DNA of 64,000 bases from Candidatus Pandoraea novymonadis (GTDB lineage: Bacteria; Pseudomonadota; Gammaproteobacteria; Burkholderiales; Burkholderiaceae), in assembly GCF_003004665.1 (NCBI RefSeq), contig NZ_MUHY01000001.1, positions 496,001-560,000 of the forward strand, written 5' to 3'. Positions 1 to 10,865 of the stretch are shown piece after piece. How positions within the stretch are numbered: position 1 is the stretch's first letter; every line of letters begins with the position of its first letter. The notes under the pieces were generated by a model. That model did no database searches and was not told where the DNA came from. It saw only the letters and a program-made list of their open reading frames with translations. Position numbers and translations under genes: made by a program.

Positions 1-774
1 AACACCAACCAGCTTCACACTGTGATGATCGATGTATGGATAAAAAATACCCATAGCGTTTGAACCACCACCAACGGCCGCAACAACGTAATCTGGTTGA
101 CGACCTATCAATTCAGGCATTTGCACCACGCATTCGTCACCGATCACACGCTGAAAATCGCGTACAAGCATGGGATAGGGATGTGGCCCAGCAACCGTAC
201 CAATTATATAAAAGGTATTTTCTATATTCGTCACCCAATCACGCATCGCTTCGTTGAGTGCATCCTTGAGTGTCTTCGACCCCGACTCCACAGAAACGAC
301 AGTGGCACCTAACAATTGCATACGGTACAGATTAGCAGCCTGACGTTTGACGTCCTCGGCTCCCATATATACTACGCATTCCATTCCAAAACGAGCAGCA
401 ATAGTTGCTGTGGCTACACCATGCTGTCCAGCACCAGTCTCAGCAATGACACGCTGTTTCCCCATACGACGAGCAAGCAGTGCCTGACCAATGACATTAT
501 TTACTTTATGTGCACCGGTATGATTCAAATCTTCGCGCTTGAGGAAAATTTGAGCTCCCCCAAGCTCACTACTCCAACGCTTAGCGTAGTACACAGGGGA
601 AGGGCGGCCAACATAGTGTTTTAATTCGTAATGAAACTCTTCAAGAAAGCTCGGATCATTGGAATATTGCTTGTAAGCGTTACACAGTTTATCAAGTGCA
701 TGAATCAAGGTTTCAGCTACGAAGACACCACCGTATGGGCCAAAATGGCCTCGAGCATCAGGTAAATGGTACAT
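1..774 (-). CDS. trpB: Tryptophan synthase beta chain, C-terminus cut by window edge
   Basis: TrpB joins indole, channelled from TrpA, to L-serine to make L-tryptophan with pyridoxal phosphate in the cytoplasm. The 258 codons in the window start at the ATG complementary to 772-774 with [18 protein letters not shown], the usual TrpB N-terminus. The PLP lysine lies in [10 protein letters not shown] at about residue 90, and the substrate loop [10 protein letters not shown] follows. Family length is about 400 residues, so roughly 140 residues and the stop lie outside the left edge; this is a window cut, not a truncation. The gene lies 57 bases downstream of trpF on the same strand, and trpA would be expected next. 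No frameshift is visible. Confidence 0.97.
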   Translation of the reverse strand, partial: MYHLPDARGHFGPYGGVFVAETLIHALDKLCNAYKQYSNDPSFLEEFHYELKHYVGRPSPVYYAKRWSSELGGAQIFLKREDLNHTGAHKVNNVIGQALLARRMGKQRVIAETGAGQHGVATATIAARFGMECVVYMGAEDVKRQAANLYRMQLLGATVVSVESGSKTLKDALNEAMRDWVTNIENTFYIIGTVAGPHPYPMLVRDFQRVIGDECVVQMPELIGRQPDYVVAAVGGGSNAMGIFYPYIDHHSVKLVGV

Positions 775-831
775 GATAATTACTCACAGAAATACGAGGA
801 AGATGGACGATACCCAGTGTCCCAAAAAGAT

Positions 832-1500
832 TCACCTAGCATCAGCTTCAGAAACCGCACGTACAAATGCTGTCATTCTGGCGTGATCTTTCACACCACA
901 TCTAACTTCCACACCACTGGATACATCAACAGCATATGGCTGCACACGTACAACTGCCTCGGCAACATTGGACACGTTCAAGCCACCACTCAAAATGACC
1001 CTATGCGCAATATTTTCGGGAATAAGAGACCAATCGAAAACTTTCCCACCCCCACCATAGCCCTGATGAACCAGAGCATCGAGTAAAATACCCTGCGCGG
1101 CAACATAATCTTCTTCGAATTGTATCAAATCTGCAGGGCAATGCGTCTGAGTACTAATGCGCATTGCCCGAATCCATGGACGATAACCAGCAGCAGCAGC
1201 CAATACCTCACATTGCTCTGGTGTTTCGTCACCATGAAACTGTAACAATGCCAGCGGTACAGCCTGCGCAACCAAACGAATTTCATCTTCGCTGATATTC
1301 ACGAAAAGCCCTGTCAACGTAACAAAAGGTGGTACTCTGCGAGCCAATAGCATAGCTTGTTCAATGGTTACATTACGTGGGCTCGGTCTATAGAATACTA
1401 AACCAATGGCATCAACACCCAATGCCACAGCGCAATCGACATCAGCGGGCCGCGTTAAACCACAGATCTTGATTCTAGTGCGCACATTCAAACGTTCCAT
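832..1500 (-). CDS. trpF: Phosphoribosylanthranilate isomerase
   Basis: This enzyme converts N-(5-phosphoribosyl)anthranilate to CdRP, the third step from chorismate to tryptophan. The TIM-barrel protein shows the catalytic cysteine in [13 protein letters not shown] near the N-terminus, the acid-bearing [19 protein letters not shown] region, and the phosphate-binding LSGGLN and DVSSGVE segments near the C-terminus. I chose the ATG at 1500, giving 222 residues beginning [11 protein letters not shown]. An upstream in-frame start at 1527 would add nine unconserved residues. The start lies inside the 3' end of truA (13-base overlap), so the two are probably cotranscribed and translationally coupled. 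A truA-trpF-trpB order is typical of Burkholderia. Confidence 0.95.
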   Translation of the reverse strand: MERLNVRTRIKICGLTRPADVDCAVALGVDAIGLVFYRPSPRNVTIEQAMLLARRVPPFVTLTGLFVNISEDEIRLVAQAVPLALLQFHGDETPEQCEVLAAAAGYRPWIRAMRISTQTHCPADLIQFEEDYVAAQGILLDALVHQGYGGGGKVFDWSLIPENIAHRVILSGGLNVSNVAEAVVRVQPYAVDVSSGVEVRCGVKDHARMTAFVRAVSEADAR

Positions 1501-2285
1501 GGCATTGGGAAAGGCCAAACAGACCAATTAGGAGCAGGTATTGCAAAACGAGTGGGATAAGCAATATGCGCGAGATACAAACCATTCGGCATAAAAGTAG
1601 GTGCAGCTTCGCGGCGATCCCCACTGGAAAGTACATCACCTATCCACTCTGGTGGCTGACGCCCACGGCCAACCGTCGTCAAACATCCCATGATATTACG
1701 AACCATACGATGGAGAAAAGCATTTGCTCGAAAACGAAAAATGTAAAAACAGCCTTGGTGCGCCACATCAATCGCATACATGTGCTTGATAGGAGTTTTA
1801 GCCTGACAATCAGAAGAACGGAATGCCGAAAAATCATGCTTGCCAATCAATACCTGCGCCGCAGTATGCATGACCTCCACATCTAGCGGAGTATGCAGCC
1901 AACCACAATGCTCCTCCAAAATCGGCATCCGGACAGGATGGACATATAAAACATAGTAATAGGTGCGCTCGAACGCCGAAAAACGGGCGTGAAAATCCTC
2001 TGTGACGCCCTGCGCCCATTGTATAGCAACGCTTTTTGGTAAAAAAGCATTGACACCACGGATCCAAGAAAAGTCAGCACGTTTAAGAGCTGTATCAAAA
2101 TGAACGACCTGCCCCAATCCGTGCACACCCGCATCAGTGCGCCCCGCGACAGTCGTGGACAAATTAACTCCACTGAATTTACCCAACGCCTTTTCAAGCG
2201 TTTGTTGCACAGTATTGCCATGCTGCTGCGACTGCCAGCCTGAAAACCCCGTTCCGTTGTAATGAATACCGAGTGCGATTCGCAT
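1488..2285 (-). CDS. truA: tRNA pseudouridine(38-40) synthase
   Basis: TruA isomerises uridines 38-40 in the anticodon arm of many tRNAs. The start at 2285 gives 265 residues beginning [18 protein letters not shown], the standard N-terminus; a start at 2336 would add 17 unconserved residues. The catalytic aspartate is D51 in [10 protein letters not shown]. Other family blocks include RTYYYVLY and the motif [13 protein letters not shown] near the C-terminus. The 3' end overlaps trpF. The upstream neighbour in Burkholderia is fimV, which is missing here apart from a possible scrap. Length is normal for the family. Confidence 0.95.
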   Translation of the reverse strand: MRIALGIHYNGTGFSGWQSQQHGNTVQQTLEKALGKFSGVNLSTTVAGRTDAGVHGLGQVVHFDTALKRADFSWIRGVNAFLPKSVAIQWAQGVTEDFHARFSAFERTYYYVLYVHPVRMPILEEHCGWLHTPLDVEVMHTAAQVLIGKHDFSAFRSSDCQAKTPIKHMYAIDVAHQGCFYIFRFRANAFLHRMVRNIMGCLTTVGRGRQPPEWIGDVLSSGDRREAAPTFMPNGLYLAHIAYPTRFAIPAPNWSVWPFPMPWNV

Positions 2286-2332
2286 AAAGACTAAAAAATG
2301 AGCACCTAATTTGAAAGTACCCAAAACCCAAG

Positions 2333-2450
2333 TCAAATATTAGCAAGCGTAAGGAGAAAATTTTCCAAATGCTGTAAGTCTTTTTGACACATCAAATTAA
2401 GCATCGTCCTAGCTTTCCTTAAGAAGGAATACCAAGAAATTCTATCGAAT
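2333..2450 (-). pseudogene. Possible relic of the fimV 3' end
   Basis: The 300-base stretch between asd and truA (2286-2635) holds no intact gene. In one minus-strand frame it reads ARTMLNLMCQKDLQHLENF and then LLTLANI before a stop. This recalls the C-terminal helix of FimV (alanine-arginine, two leucines, then a Q..A..L..L pattern), which sits at this spot in Burkholderia. The match covers only about 25 residues and could be chance. The rest of the gap is A/T-rich with no open frame of note. Confidence 0.2.
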
Positions 2451-2635
2451 ATGAGACCAAATTTGTATCATAAGATAAAAAAACTACTAACTGTCAAAAA
2501 ATTAGAACATCTAACTAACTTTACTCTTTTCAGAGTTTTCATTTAAGACCATCACCTAAATTTATTATCGATAGTAAAGACACGCTATTACCAAACAAAG
2601 AAAAAACAGAAGTATCCTCCACACCAACAACATAT

Positions 2636-3766
2636 TTAGATATCGAGCAAAATACGCAACATACGACGCAGAGGCTCAGCTGCACCCCATAATAGTTGAT
2701 CGCCAACCGTAAATGCGGATAAATAATCATTACCCATCGCCATCTTTCGCAAACGACCCACTGGAATTCTCATCGTGCCTGCTACAGCAGCAGGTGTCAA
2801 ATCAGTCAACGACGCTTCACAGATATTCGGCACCACCTTCACCCACTCATTCGCCTCAGCAAGAATACTGTTTACCTCGTCTAGCGGCACATCTTTCTTA
2901 AGCTTAATAGTCAATGCTTGACTATGACAACGCATCGCACCGATGCGAACGCATAATCCATCCACAGGAATTGGACGTGTTCCTGAAAAACCAGTACCCA
3001 AGCCTAAAATTTTGTTGGTTTCGGCACCTCCCTTCCATTCTTCCTTCGACATACCATTACCGAGATCTTTATCAATCCAGGGAATCAGACTGCCAGCCAG
3101 CGGAACAGTAAATTGTTTGGTCTCTTCCTTCGTCAACGCATGTTGCTTGGTCAGCACCTTACGATCAATTTCAAGAATTGAAGAAGCCGGATCAGCCAGC
3201 AATCCTTCCACCTCAGCGTTGAGTGAGCCAAACTGCGTTATCAGTTCACGCATATGTTGTGCACCGCCACCTGAAGCAGCTTGATACGTCATTGAGGTAA
3301 TCCAATCGACTAGATTATGTTGAAACAGTCCTCCCAAACCCATCAACATACAACTGACCGTGCAGTTGCCACCGATAAAGTTTTTTGTGCCCGCTGCCAA
3401 CGCGTCCTTGATGACATTCAAATTTACCGGATCCAATACAATGACTGCACTGTCTTCCATACGCAGTGTTGATGCAGCATCGATCCAATAACCGTTCCAG
3501 CTCGCTGCACGTAATTTTGGAAAAATCTCACTGGTATAGTCACCGCCCTGGCACGTCAATATGATTTCACATTGTTTCAATGCATCAATATCATTGGCAT
3601 CTTTCAGTAAATCTTCATTCTTGGCCATCATCGGAGCCTTACCACCAGCGTTACTGCTGCTAAAAAACAGTGGCTCAATCAACGAAAAATCCTGTTCCTG
3701 CCGCATCCGCTGCATTAGGACTGATCCAACCATACCTCGCCAACCCACCAAACCTACGGTCCTCAT
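2636..3766 (-). CDS. asd: Aspartate-semialdehyde dehydrogenase
   Basis: Asd reduces aspartyl phosphate to aspartate semialdehyde with NADPH, feeding lysine, threonine, methionine and diaminopimelate. The chosen ATG at 3766 gives 376 residues beginning [20 protein letters not shown], with the Rossmann GxxGxxG-type motif. A GGAG ribosome-binding site sits a few bases upstream; the 20 residues available further upstream are unconserved. The catalytic cysteine is C135 in [15 protein letters not shown], and the substrate-binding histidine and arginine region follows later. It lies 60 bases downstream of leuB in the same orientation, as in Burkholderia. With dapA at 9.7-10.6 kb it indicates retained lysine and cell-wall precursor synthesis. 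Confidence 0.96.
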   Translation of the reverse strand: MRTVGLVGWRGMVGSVLMQRMRQEQDFSLIEPLFFSSSNAGGKAPMMAKNEDLLKDANDIDALKQCEIILTCQGGDYTSEIFPKLRAASWNGYWIDAASTLRMEDSAVIVLDPVNLNVIKDALAAGTKNFIGGNCTVSCMLMGLGGLFQHNLVDWITSMTYQAASGGGAQHMRELITQFGSLNAEVEGLLADPASSILEIDRKVLTKQHALTKEETKQFTVPLAGSLIPWIDKDLGNGMSKEEWKGGAETNKILGLGTGFSGTRPIPVDGLCVRIGAMRCHSQALTIKLKKDVPLDEVNSILAEANEWVKVVPNICEASLTDLTPAAVAGTMRIPVGRLRKMAMGNDYLSAFTVGDQLLWGAAEPLRRMLRILLDI

Positions 3767-3826
3767 TTCTCCAGCCCCTTTTTTCAATAAAGCTGACACA
3801 GACGACCAAATTAGGCCGTCTTTCAA

Positions 3827-4894
3827 TCATAGCGCAGCGATAACCGCCGCACCCATTGCACACGTACCAACCTGAGTTGTCCCAACTTGCATAATATCGG
3901 GTGTACGTAACCCTTGCGCAAGCACATGTTTGACTGCAGCCTCGATACGATGTGCTTGTTCTTCCTTACCCAGGGTGTAACGGAGCATCATAGCCACCGA
4001 GAGAATCGTCGCTAATGGATTAGCAATACCCTTACCTGCAATATCAGGTGCTGAGCCATGTGATGGCTCATACAAACCCTTATTATTAGCATCTAGCGAA
4101 GCTGACGGCAACATACCGATAGATCCCGTAAGCATAGCCGCCTCATCGGACAAAATATCACCGAACATATTACCAGTCACCACCACATCAAAATGCTTCG
4201 GAGCCCTCACCAACTGCATTGCAGCATTGTCAACATACATGTGCGACAATTCCACATCCGGATAGTCCTTTGAAACTTCCATCATTGTGTCTCGCCACAG
4301 TTGAGAAGTCTCCAGAACATTCGCCTTATCCACTGAACAAAGCCGCTTTCCGCGTTTTCCTGCAGCCTGAAATGCCACATTTGCAATACGGACTACCTCA
4401 GGTACCGTATAAAGCATCGTATCAAATCCTTCACGACTACCCTCAAAAGGACCAGTCAGCGCTTGACGAAAACCTTTAGGCTGGCCAAAGTAAATGTCGC
4501 CATTCAACTCACGGATAATTAGAATATCAAGACCGGCAACAATCTCTGGCTTCAAACTGGATGCCCCTGCCAACTCTGGATACAAAATGGCTGGGCGAAA
4601 ATTAGCAAACAATTGCAGATGCTTACGCAAACCAAGAATAGCTTGCTCTGGACGCAATTCACGGGCCAATCCATCGTATTTCCAGTCGCCAACAGCACCA
4701 AATAGAATTGCATCCGCCTCTTTCGCTAATGTCAGTGTATCTTCGGGCAACGGATGACCAGCGGCTTCGTATCCAGCCCCGCCCACAGGGGCATATTCTA
4801 TCTCGAAAGATTCATCGAGCGCATTTAACACGCCAACGGCCTCGTTAACAATTTCCGGACCGATGCCATCACCTGGCAATACTGCGATTTTCAT
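3827..4894 (-). CDS. leuB: 3-isopropylmalate dehydrogenase
   Basis: LeuB oxidatively decarboxylates 3-isopropylmalate to 2-oxoisocaproate using NAD in leucine synthesis. The protein begins [16 protein letters not shown]. The start at 4894 is preferred because AGGAG lies six bases upstream, whereas the ATG at 4900 directly abuts that site. Visible blocks are [27 protein letters not shown] with the catalytic lysine, and the metal-binding [17 protein letters not shown]. The cofactor region [18 protein letters not shown] is intact. Length of 355 residues is normal. It is part of a leuC-leuD-leuB-asd run on the minus strand. Confidence 0.97.
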   Translation of the reverse strand: MKIAVLPGDGIGPEIVNEAVGVLNALDESFEIEYAPVGGAGYEAAGHPLPEDTLTLAKEADAILFGAVGDWKYDGLARELRPEQAILGLRKHLQLFANFRPAILYPELAGASSLKPEIVAGLDILIIRELNGDIYFGQPKGFRQALTGPFEGSREGFDTMLYTVPEVVRIANVAFQAAGKRGKRLCSVDKANVLETSQLWRDTMMEVSKDYPDVELSHMYVDNAAMQLVRAPKHFDVVVTGNMFGDILSDEAAMLTGSIGMLPSASLDANNKGLYEPSHGSAPDIAGKGIANPLATILSVAMMLRYTLGKEEQAHRIEAAVKHVLAQGLRTPDIMQVGTTQVGTCAMGAAVIAAL

Positions 4895-4961
4895 TCGCAT
4901 CTCCTTTCAGAAAAGCCTAGTCAACGTGCATTCTAAGTTACTCTACGGTGTGCCCCAATTT

Positions 4962-5633
4962 TCAACACAGATGGGTTGCGTCCCCATCTTGTAGACGCAT
5001 ATTCAGCCAGGGCTGCTTCATCAAGCGATCACACTCATAGGCACAAATTTTATCCGCATGACGCAAAGTCAATGAAATATCATCAAAACCGTTCAATAGG
5101 CAATACTTGCGAAACGAGGTAATATCAAAAGTGTAGGCCTGACCATCCCGAGCAACAACTATCTGCTTATCGAGATCAATAGTAAGTTGATAGTCGACGA
5201 AAGCGGCAGTCTCATGGAATAGGCAATCAACCTGTGACTCCGTGAGAACAATAGGCAAAAGCCCATTTTTATAACAATTATTAAAAAAAATATCAGCAAA
5301 ACTCGGCGCAATCACTGCACGAAATCCATATTGTTGCAATGCCCACGGAGCATGCTCACGCGAGCTGCCACAGCCAAAATTCTGACGCGCCAACAAGATC
5401 GTCGCATTTTTATAGCGCGGCTGATTAAGGACGAAACTGGTATTCAATAAACGCTTACTACAATCTTGCCCCGGATGACCGACGTCCAGATAACGCCATT
5501 CGTCGAATAAATTCTGTCCAAAGCCTGTGCGTTTAATTGACTTTAGAAATTGCTTCGGAATGATTGCGTCCGTATCAACGTTATCTCGATCAAGAGGCGC
5601 CACCCGCCCTGTATGGACAACAAATTTTTCCAT
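4962..5633 (-). CDS. leuD: 3-isopropylmalate dehydratase small subunit
   Basis: LeuD pairs with LeuC to isomerise 2-isopropylmalate to 3-isopropylmalate. The ATG at 5633 gives [20 protein letters not shown], the normal N-terminus; the ATG at 5642 would add three residues. The swivel-domain motifs [14 protein letters not shown] and [15 protein letters not shown] are intact. There are 223 residues, as expected. A run of eight T on the coding strand near 5282-5289 does not break the frame. The gene is separated from leuC by a small lipoprotein gene, as in free-living Burkholderia. Confidence 0.96.
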   Translation of the reverse strand: MEKFVVHTGRVAPLDRDNVDTDAIIPKQFLKSIKRTGFGQNLFDEWRYLDVGHPGQDCSKRLLNTSFVLNQPRYKNATILLARQNFGCGSSREHAPWALQQYGFRAVIAPSFADIFFNNCYKNGLLPIVLTESQVDCLFHETAAFVDYQLTIDLDKQIVVARDGQAYTFDITSFRKYCLLNGFDDISLTLRHADKICAYECDRLMKQPWLNMRLQDGDATHLC

Positions 5634-5708
5634 ATTTCCCACTTGATATATTCAGTTGACTGCCTATCGCAGACATTTAGCGATGAAAAAAGCACTATCA
5701 GCCACTTA

Positions 5709-5837
5709 TTATTTCCTTGCCGCGTTCTCGATGGCCTCGCCAGCTGCCTTAGTATCCTTCCCTAGGCCGACCACCGTATTACATCCAGTTACCCATAACA
5801 TTAGTAATGCCATCAACAGATGATGAGGTTTTTTCAT
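5709..5837 (-). CDS. Entericidin-like small lipoprotein
   Basis: A 42-codon gene reads MKKPHHLLMALLMLWVTGCN, then TVVGLGKDTKAAGEAIENAA and RK before the stop. It has a short basic N-terminus, a hydrophobic segment and a lipobox (VTGC), followed by the glycine/lysine/alanine pattern seen in EcnA/EcnB-type entericidins. AGGAG lies eight bases before the ATG at 5837; another ATG at 5843 is too close to that site. It sits between leuD and leuC, where Burkholderia genomes carry the same kind of gene. The product should be a lipid-anchored envelope peptide. The role of entericidins is unclear beyond stress or lysis in E. coli, and I infer only location and family. Confidence 0.85.
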   Translation of the reverse strand: MKKPHHLLMALLMLWVTGCNTVVGLGKDTKAAGEAIENAARK

Positions 5838-5919
5838 CGCCATTTCTCCTGATTACTCTATTGATTTTCGATACGTCACTCATAACAAAAGTGCATATGC
5901 ATACATCCCATGCACCATT

Positions 5920-7329
5920 TTAAACGAGGCGTCGAACATCCACAAAATGACCTTCAATGGCAGCAGCAGCAGCCATTGCCGGCGACAGCAGATGAGTACG
6001 CCCACCGGCACCCTGCCTCCCTTCAAAATTACGATTCGAGGTCGATGCACAACGCTCACCAGACTCCAAACGATCAGCATTCATAGCCAAACACATCGAA
6101 CAACCTGGTTCACGCCACTCAAAACCCGCTGCCGTAAAAATCTTATCTAATCCCTCCTTTTCAGCCTGTTCCTTGACTAATCCTGACCCTGGAACCACCA
6201 TAGCCAAACGAACATTCCCCGCAATCCTACGTCCCAGCTTCTTGAGTACATAAGCCGCAGCTCGAATATCTTCGATACGTGAATTGGTACATGAGCCAAT
6301 AAACACCTTATCGACATTGATACTCTCAATCGGGGTGTCGGGCATTAAATCCATATACGTCAGCGCACGCTCTATGGCAGCTCGTTTTACGAGATCTTTC
6401 TCCTTCTGGGGATCAGGAATCCTATCCTCAATCGAGACCACCATTTCCGGCGAAGTACCCCAAGTCACTTGTGGTATCAGCTTCGAAGCATCAATTTCAA
6501 CGACGTGATCGAACTGTGCCCCATCATCCGTTCGAAGAGAACGCCAATAGATTTCAGCCTGCTGAAATAGCTCATCTCTGGGAGATAGCGGACGCCCCCT
6601 AACGTAATCGATAGTGGTATCGTCAACACCAATAAGACCAGCACGTGCACCAGCCTCAATAGCCATATTGCAAATCGTCATACGACCCTCCATCGACAGT
6701 GCACGAATCACTGCCCCTCCAAACTCAATCGTATAACCAGTACCTCCAGCAGTACCGATCTTAGCAATCACAGCAAGCACAACATCCTTAGCCGAACAAC
6801 CTCTTGGCAATTGACCATTCACATTCACGAGCATGTTTTTGCTCTTTTTCATGAGCAATGTCTGCGTAGCAAGAGTATGCTCAACCTCCGATGTACCAAT
6901 ACCAAAAGCTAACGCACCAAAAGCACCATGTGTAGAGGTATGCGAATCACCGCAAACGACCGTCATGCCGGGCAACGTTGCACCTTGCTCCGGCCCAATC
7001 ACATGAACAATTCCCTGACGTAGGTCACTCATCTTAAACTGAGTAATTCCGTAATCAGCGCAATTGCGGTCGAGAGTTTCCACTTGCAACTTTGAAATAG
7101 GATCTGCGATACCTTGCGATCGATCAGTGGTGGGAACATTATGATCTGACACCGCAAGATTCGCAGATAGCCTCCAAACAGGACGTTTCGCAAGCTTTAG
7201 CCCTTCAAAAGCCTGCGGACTAGTGACCTCATGAAGCAAGTGACGGTCAATATAAAGTAAAGTAGTACCGTCATCCTCGGTATGCACGATATGTGCATCC
7301 CACAACTTATCGTATAGCGTCTTTGCCAT
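5920..7329 (-). CDS. leuC: 3-isopropylmalate dehydratase large subunit
   Basis: LeuC carries the 4Fe-4S cluster of isopropylmalate isomerase. The protein starts [20 protein letters not shown] at 7329 and has 469 residues, the usual length. Cluster ligands are visible as the cysteine in FIGSCTNSR (about residue 347) and the pair in GCSMCLAMN (about 407 and 410). [20 protein letters not shown] is the aconitase-type signature. The C-terminus [18 protein letters not shown] is also conserved. It is the first gene of the leuC-ecn-leuD-leuB-asd cluster; the promoter probably lies in 7330-7500, but I cannot place it. Confidence 0.97.
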   Translation of the reverse strand: MAKTLYDKLWDAHIVHTEDDGTTLLYIDRHLLHEVTSPQAFEGLKLAKRPVWRLSANLAVSDHNVPTTDRSQGIADPISKLQVETLDRNCADYGITQFKMSDLRQGIVHVIGPEQGATLPGMTVVCGDSHTSTHGAFGALAFGIGTSEVEHTLATQTLLMKKSKNMLVNVNGQLPRGCSAKDVVLAVIAKIGTAGGTGYTIEFGGAVIRALSMEGRMTICNMAIEAGARAGLIGVDDTTIDYVRGRPLSPRDELFQQAEIYWRSLRTDDGAQFDHVVEIDASKLIPQVTWGTSPEMVVSIEDRIPDPQKEKDLVKRAAIERALTYMDLMPDTPIESINVDKVFIGSCTNSRIEDIRAAAYVLKKLGRRIAGNVRLAMVVPGSGLVKEQAEKEGLDKIFTAAGFEWREPGCSMCLAMNADRLESGERCASTSNRNFEGRQGAGGRTHLLSPAMAAAAAIEGHFVDVRRLV

Positions 7330-7737
7330 GATTTGATAAAATTCAGGACAGATTATTAGGTTTTCTGAGATATTTAATTATCTCGTAGCAGAAAAGTTAG
7401 CAATTCAAACGAATCACTCCACTTAGATGAGCAAAATAAACCCAAGGAAATTTTAAAACAATTTCTTCCCTATGCAGGATTAAGCTAAGTGCACAGCATA
7501 CCGTGCCAAGTATCTCCTTGTGTTGCCAATTTAGCATTCGTGTCATGCCAATTGGCATACGCTCAACATCTGGTAAAATTTATTCTGTAGGAGAATAATT
7601 CAAATCAGTTGATGGACGCCATTATGATGGCAATTAGTCAATGAAAGGTTGTCTGGATTTCTTGCACACACTTACAGAACAAGTATAAGAAACTATCTGT
7701 CATTTATCTCAACAGGACAATAAATCTCGCTGTAATG
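7330..7737. other. Gene-free stretch upstream of leuC
   Basis: About 400 bases lie between leuC and the metallo-hydrolase gene with no open frame above a few dozen codons and no recognisable relic. It should contain the leuC promoter on the minus strand, but I see no convincing -35/-10 pair. By Burkholderia gene order several genes have been lost at this junction. Confidence 0.5.
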
Positions 7738-8508
7738 CTATAGTGTCTGCCAAGCAAATCCATCAATCTGTGTAGCAACAAGGATCTCCACAGCATCCAT
7801 ACCTACCACGTCAGCTAATGCTGCCCTCGCTAAATGAGGAGAATTATTCTTCTCGCTTAAATGCGCCGCAATGACTCTCTGTAAGCGTGAACGATCAAGT
7901 GCCGCAAGAATTTCTGCAGCCTTATGGTTAGCTAAATGCCCGTAATCTCCTCCGATACGGGCACGCAATGACGGTGGGTACTGGCTGACCGCCAACATCT
8001 CACAGTCGTGATTACATTCCAATACCAATGCATCACAACCACCCAACACGCCAATCAAATGCGGTGTTGAACTGCCAACATCAGTGAGCACGCCCAAGCG
8101 AGAGTGTCCGTCGCTAAATACAAACTGCAAAGGTTCCCGTGCATCATGAGGCACGGTATAAGGATGAAGTTCAATATCTCCAACGACAACTATACTATCA
8201 GATCGACACCAACGTACGTCGACATTATCCAGCCCCTTAACAATCTGGCCGGTACCTCGGCTCATGTACAACGGAATACCATACTTCTTGGATAATGAAA
8301 CTGCACTGCCAATGTGGTCACCGTGTTCATGTGTAATCACAATAGCATCGATAGTAGACGTTTCAATCGAACGCAGCAAGAGACGTCTCTCAACTTCCCT
8401 CATAGAAAAACCACAATCAAGAAGAACACGCGTGGTAGAAATACCTTCTGATACCTCTACCAAAAGAGCATTACCCTCACTACCACTGCCTAAACTAGTA
8501 TACCTCAC
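7738..8508 (-). CDS. Metallo-beta-lactamase-fold hydrolase (YycJ/WalJ-like)
   Basis: The 256-residue protein begins MRYTSLGSGSEGNALLVE, using a GTG start at 8508 that directly follows the bamC stop codon (TAG at 8509-8511). It has the metal-binding motif THEHGDH near residue 60, then downstream histidine and aspartate ligands (VPHDAREP, LVLECNHD, AAHLSEKNNSP). This arrangement matches the YycJ/WalJ branch of metallo-beta-lactamase-fold proteins, several of which are nucleases. Substrate cannot be told from sequence. It is probably cotranscribed and translationally coupled with bamC, in the order seen in Burkholderia (dapA-bamC-hydrolase). Confidence 0.88.
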   Translation of the reverse strand: MRYTSLGSGSEGNALLVEVSEGISTTRVLLDCGFSMREVERRLLLRSIETSTIDAIVITHEHGDHIGSAVSLSKKYGIPLYMSRGTGQIVKGLDNVDVRWCRSDSIVVVGDIELHPYTVPHDAREPLQFVFSDGHSRLGVLTDVGSSTPHLIGVLGGCDALVLECNHDCEMLAVSQYPPSLRARIGGDYGHLANHKAAEILAALDRSRLQRVIAAHLSEKNNSPHLARAALADVVGMDAVEILVATQIDGFAWQTL

Positions 8509-9651
8509 CTATCGAAGGTGATCATTGAGCAGACCAATAATACCCTGTGCGATGATGGAGTTATCCACTTTCCCTTCATCATCCAAAACCTGCACACGAG
8601 TTTTATTATCGCCCTGACCCTGGATATTCACACCATATTTTTTCGCTTTCTTTCTTTCCTTTACTTCTTTCGCATGGAACAAGTTATAGAAGAAACTATT
8701 GTCTTTCGACAACATCATTGAATCAACATAACTAATCCAATATAGAGCCTTCGCTCGATCACGACTATCCACCGTGAAATTGCAACGATCAAGCGCAATC
8801 CCAACACGCCGCCAAGCTTGATCGAATGGTTCACTCATATCGATGTAAGTCGCGCTCGCATCATTTACAACTTGGATGGATGACAATCTCTCCGACTTAG
8901 CCATTTCCATCTCCGTTTTAGCTTGATAAGCCTGCATACCAAGATGCTGCATCAGTTTCGTAAGAAAAATTGCCTCGAGGCCGAAATCGCTAGGCGCAGG
9001 CTGCCACTTCGTCGTATCCCTTTGATCACTCGTAAAAACCTCAACCATCCGACGATGGCTAATGTAGATGGCAATACTACCATCAGTCTCTCGTTCAACT
9101 CTCATGCGAAAACGATCACGCTCACCTGTTGAATACAGCCCATCAAAAACCTTCCCCAACAAGTTACGAATAATATCCTGATCGAGCTTAGCACGATTCT
9201 CAGCCCAGTCAGTTTCTATGACACCAGTGTTTGACGAATCAAGGATCAGTATAAAACCATTTTCTTGCCAAAATTCACGAAGCATCTCCCATAATTGGTT
9301 AGGTGCTTTTTGAATCACCAACCAACGTTGATTGCCATCACGCATCACTTTCATACCCGGGACTGATGGCAACACCATATCAACTGGTTGCATTGACTTA
9401 ATCTGCATTTTTTTTTCGTATGCTGACAAAGTAGCTGCATTGCTAGATAAGACCTTGTGCTCGCTTGGTACCAGCAGCGACAAATCAGGAGGCACATCGA
9501 GCGATGGACCACTCTTAGAATTCTTATAATCTACCTTGTCGGATGAGAACGATGACGAAAGCGAACTGCAACCAGCAAAAAGTGCCAGAGATGCAATCGC
9601 GGTCCATACCCCAAATGGAAGAACTTTAGAGAAATCGATAATTTGTTTCAT
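8509..9651 (-). CDS. bamC: Outer membrane assembly lipoprotein BamC
   Basis: BamC is an accessory lipoprotein of the BAM complex that inserts beta-barrel proteins into the outer membrane. The N-terminus carries a signal peptide with the lipobox LFAGC at about residues 25-29. A low-complexity serine-rich linker and the conserved segment SGPSLDVPPDLSLLVPS, which contacts BamD in the E. coli protein, follow. Two helix-grip domains occupy the remainder, and the length (380 residues) is normal. It lies 39 bases downstream of dapA. A run of nine A on the coding strand (9408-9416) sits in the codons for YEKKM but leaves the frame open. Confidence 0.9.
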   Translation of the reverse strand: MKQIIDFSKVLPFGVWTAIASLALFAGCSSLSSSFSSDKVDYKNSKSGPSLDVPPDLSLLVPSEHKVLSSNAATLSAYEKKMQIKSMQPVDMVLPSVPGMKVMRDGNQRWLVIQKAPNQLWEMLREFWQENGFILILDSSNTGVIETDWAENRAKLDQDIIRNLLGKVFDGLYSTGERDRFRMRVERETDGSIAIYISHRRMVEVFTSDQRDTTKWQPAPSDFGLEAIFLTKLMQHLGMQAYQAKTEMEMAKSERLSSIQVVNDASATYIDMSEPFDQAWRRVGIALDRCNFTVDSRDRAKALYWISYVDSMMLSKDNSFFYNLFHAKEVKERKKAKKYGVNIQGQGDNKTRVQVLDDEGKVDNSIIAQGIIGLLNDHLR

Positions 9652-9690
9652 TAGTCAAAAAAGTAGTCAAGCGATGCTACAGAATCTCGA

Positions 9691-10584
9691 TTAAAGCAGA
9701 ATGCCAATATCACGCAAAGCGTTACGGACAGTAACATGAAATTGTGCAGCTAACGGAGTTAATGGCAACCGGATGCCTGAACTAATTTTTCCCATTTGCT
9801 GCAGCGCCCATTTGACTGGAATCGGATTAGCCTCGATGAACATGGCTCTATGCAGATCAAGTAAACGAAATTGTAAGGCTCGAGCATGAACCACATCTCC
9901 GGACATTGATGCATAACACAGCTGATGCATGAGGCGTGGTACCACATTTGCAGTGACGGAGATATTTCCTTGTGCGCCCATTAACATAAGCATAACAGCG
10001 GTTTGATCATCGCCACTATACAAGGCAAAATTATCTGGCAAAGTATTGATCAAGCGAATTCCGTTTTCCAAATTACCTGTAGCATCTTTTAGTCCCACAA
10101 TGCCTGGAACCTGCGCAAGACGCAACAACGTCTCGTTGCTCACATCAGCAACCGTTCGCCCAGGTACATTATAAAGAATCACAGGGAGATCTACGCTTTC
10201 TGCAATCTTGCAGAAATGCTGATATATGCCTTCTTGAGTTGGCTTATTATAATAAGGCACCACCTGCAAAGATGCATCAGCACCGACTTGCTTGGCATAT
10301 CTAGTTAACTCTATTGCTTCAGCAGTCGAGTTACCACCCGTTCCAGCAATAATCGGGATCCGTTTTCTCGTATACTCAACGGCAAGCTTAATCAATGCGA
10401 AGTGTTCTTCAACCGAAACAGTGGGAGATTCGCCAGAAGTGCCAACAATCACAATTGCATCTGTGCCTTCGGCAATGTGCCAATCTATCAGGTTACAGAA
10501 GCTAGCATTATCAATGCTGCCGTCTTCTAACATCGGGGTCACAACTGCAACAATGCTGCCTCGAATCGGGGTTTTGGTAGCCAT
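9691..10584 (-). CDS. dapA: 4-hydroxy-tetrahydrodipicolinate synthase
   Basis: DapA condenses aspartate semialdehyde with pyruvate, the first committed step to diaminopimelate and lysine. The 297-residue TIM barrel starts [18 protein letters not shown]. The Schiff-base lysine is K166 in GLKDATG, the proton-relay tyrosine Y138 is in ILYNVPGRT, and GTSGESPTV supplies the substrate-binding threonines. The sequence is intact. The gene leads a dapA-bamC-hydrolase run. Together with asd it shows that lysine and peptidoglycan precursor synthesis is kept in this reduced genome. Confidence 0.97.
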   Translation of the reverse strand: MATKTPIRGSIVAVVTPMLEDGSIDNASFCNLIDWHIAEGTDAIVIVGTSGESPTVSVEEHFALIKLAVEYTRKRIPIIAGTGGNSTAEAIELTRYAKQVGADASLQVVPYYNKPTQEGIYQHFCKIAESVDLPVILYNVPGRTVADVSNETLLRLAQVPGIVGLKDATGNLENGIRLINTLPDNFALYSGDDQTAVMLMLMGAQGNISVTANVVPRLMHQLCYASMSGDVVHARALQFRLLDLHRAMFIEANPIPVKWALQQMGKISSGIRLPLTPLAAQFHVTVRNALRDIGILL

Positions 10585-10777
10585 AGTTTATCAGTCAATT
10601 TCTGCGATAAAGGTTCGATTGTAGCGGATTAACCGTTCTCATAAAGTAGGATTATTGAAAAATCAATTTAAGCTCGAAAACACACAGCACATGAATGCTG
10701 CAAACATATATAACGTGACTCGATGAATATACTGCTCTTAAAGTAGCAATCTAAAAATCAACAATGTAATAAATGCA

Positions 10778-10791
10778 CCTTCAATTGAAGG
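10778..10791. repeat. 14-bp perfect palindrome between trpS and dapA
   Basis: CCTTCAATTGAAGG reads the same on both strands. It lies 75 bases beyond the trpS stop, in a gap (10585-10865) with no gene. No T-run follows on either strand, so it is not a good intrinsic terminator; it may be chance or a protein site. Confidence 0.4.
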
Positions 10792-10865
10792 CAAAATTAT
10801 GCAGAAAGACTAGGTAATTTTGCGATGCAAAAAACATTTCAGCAGCGGCTGAGACTCATAATAAC

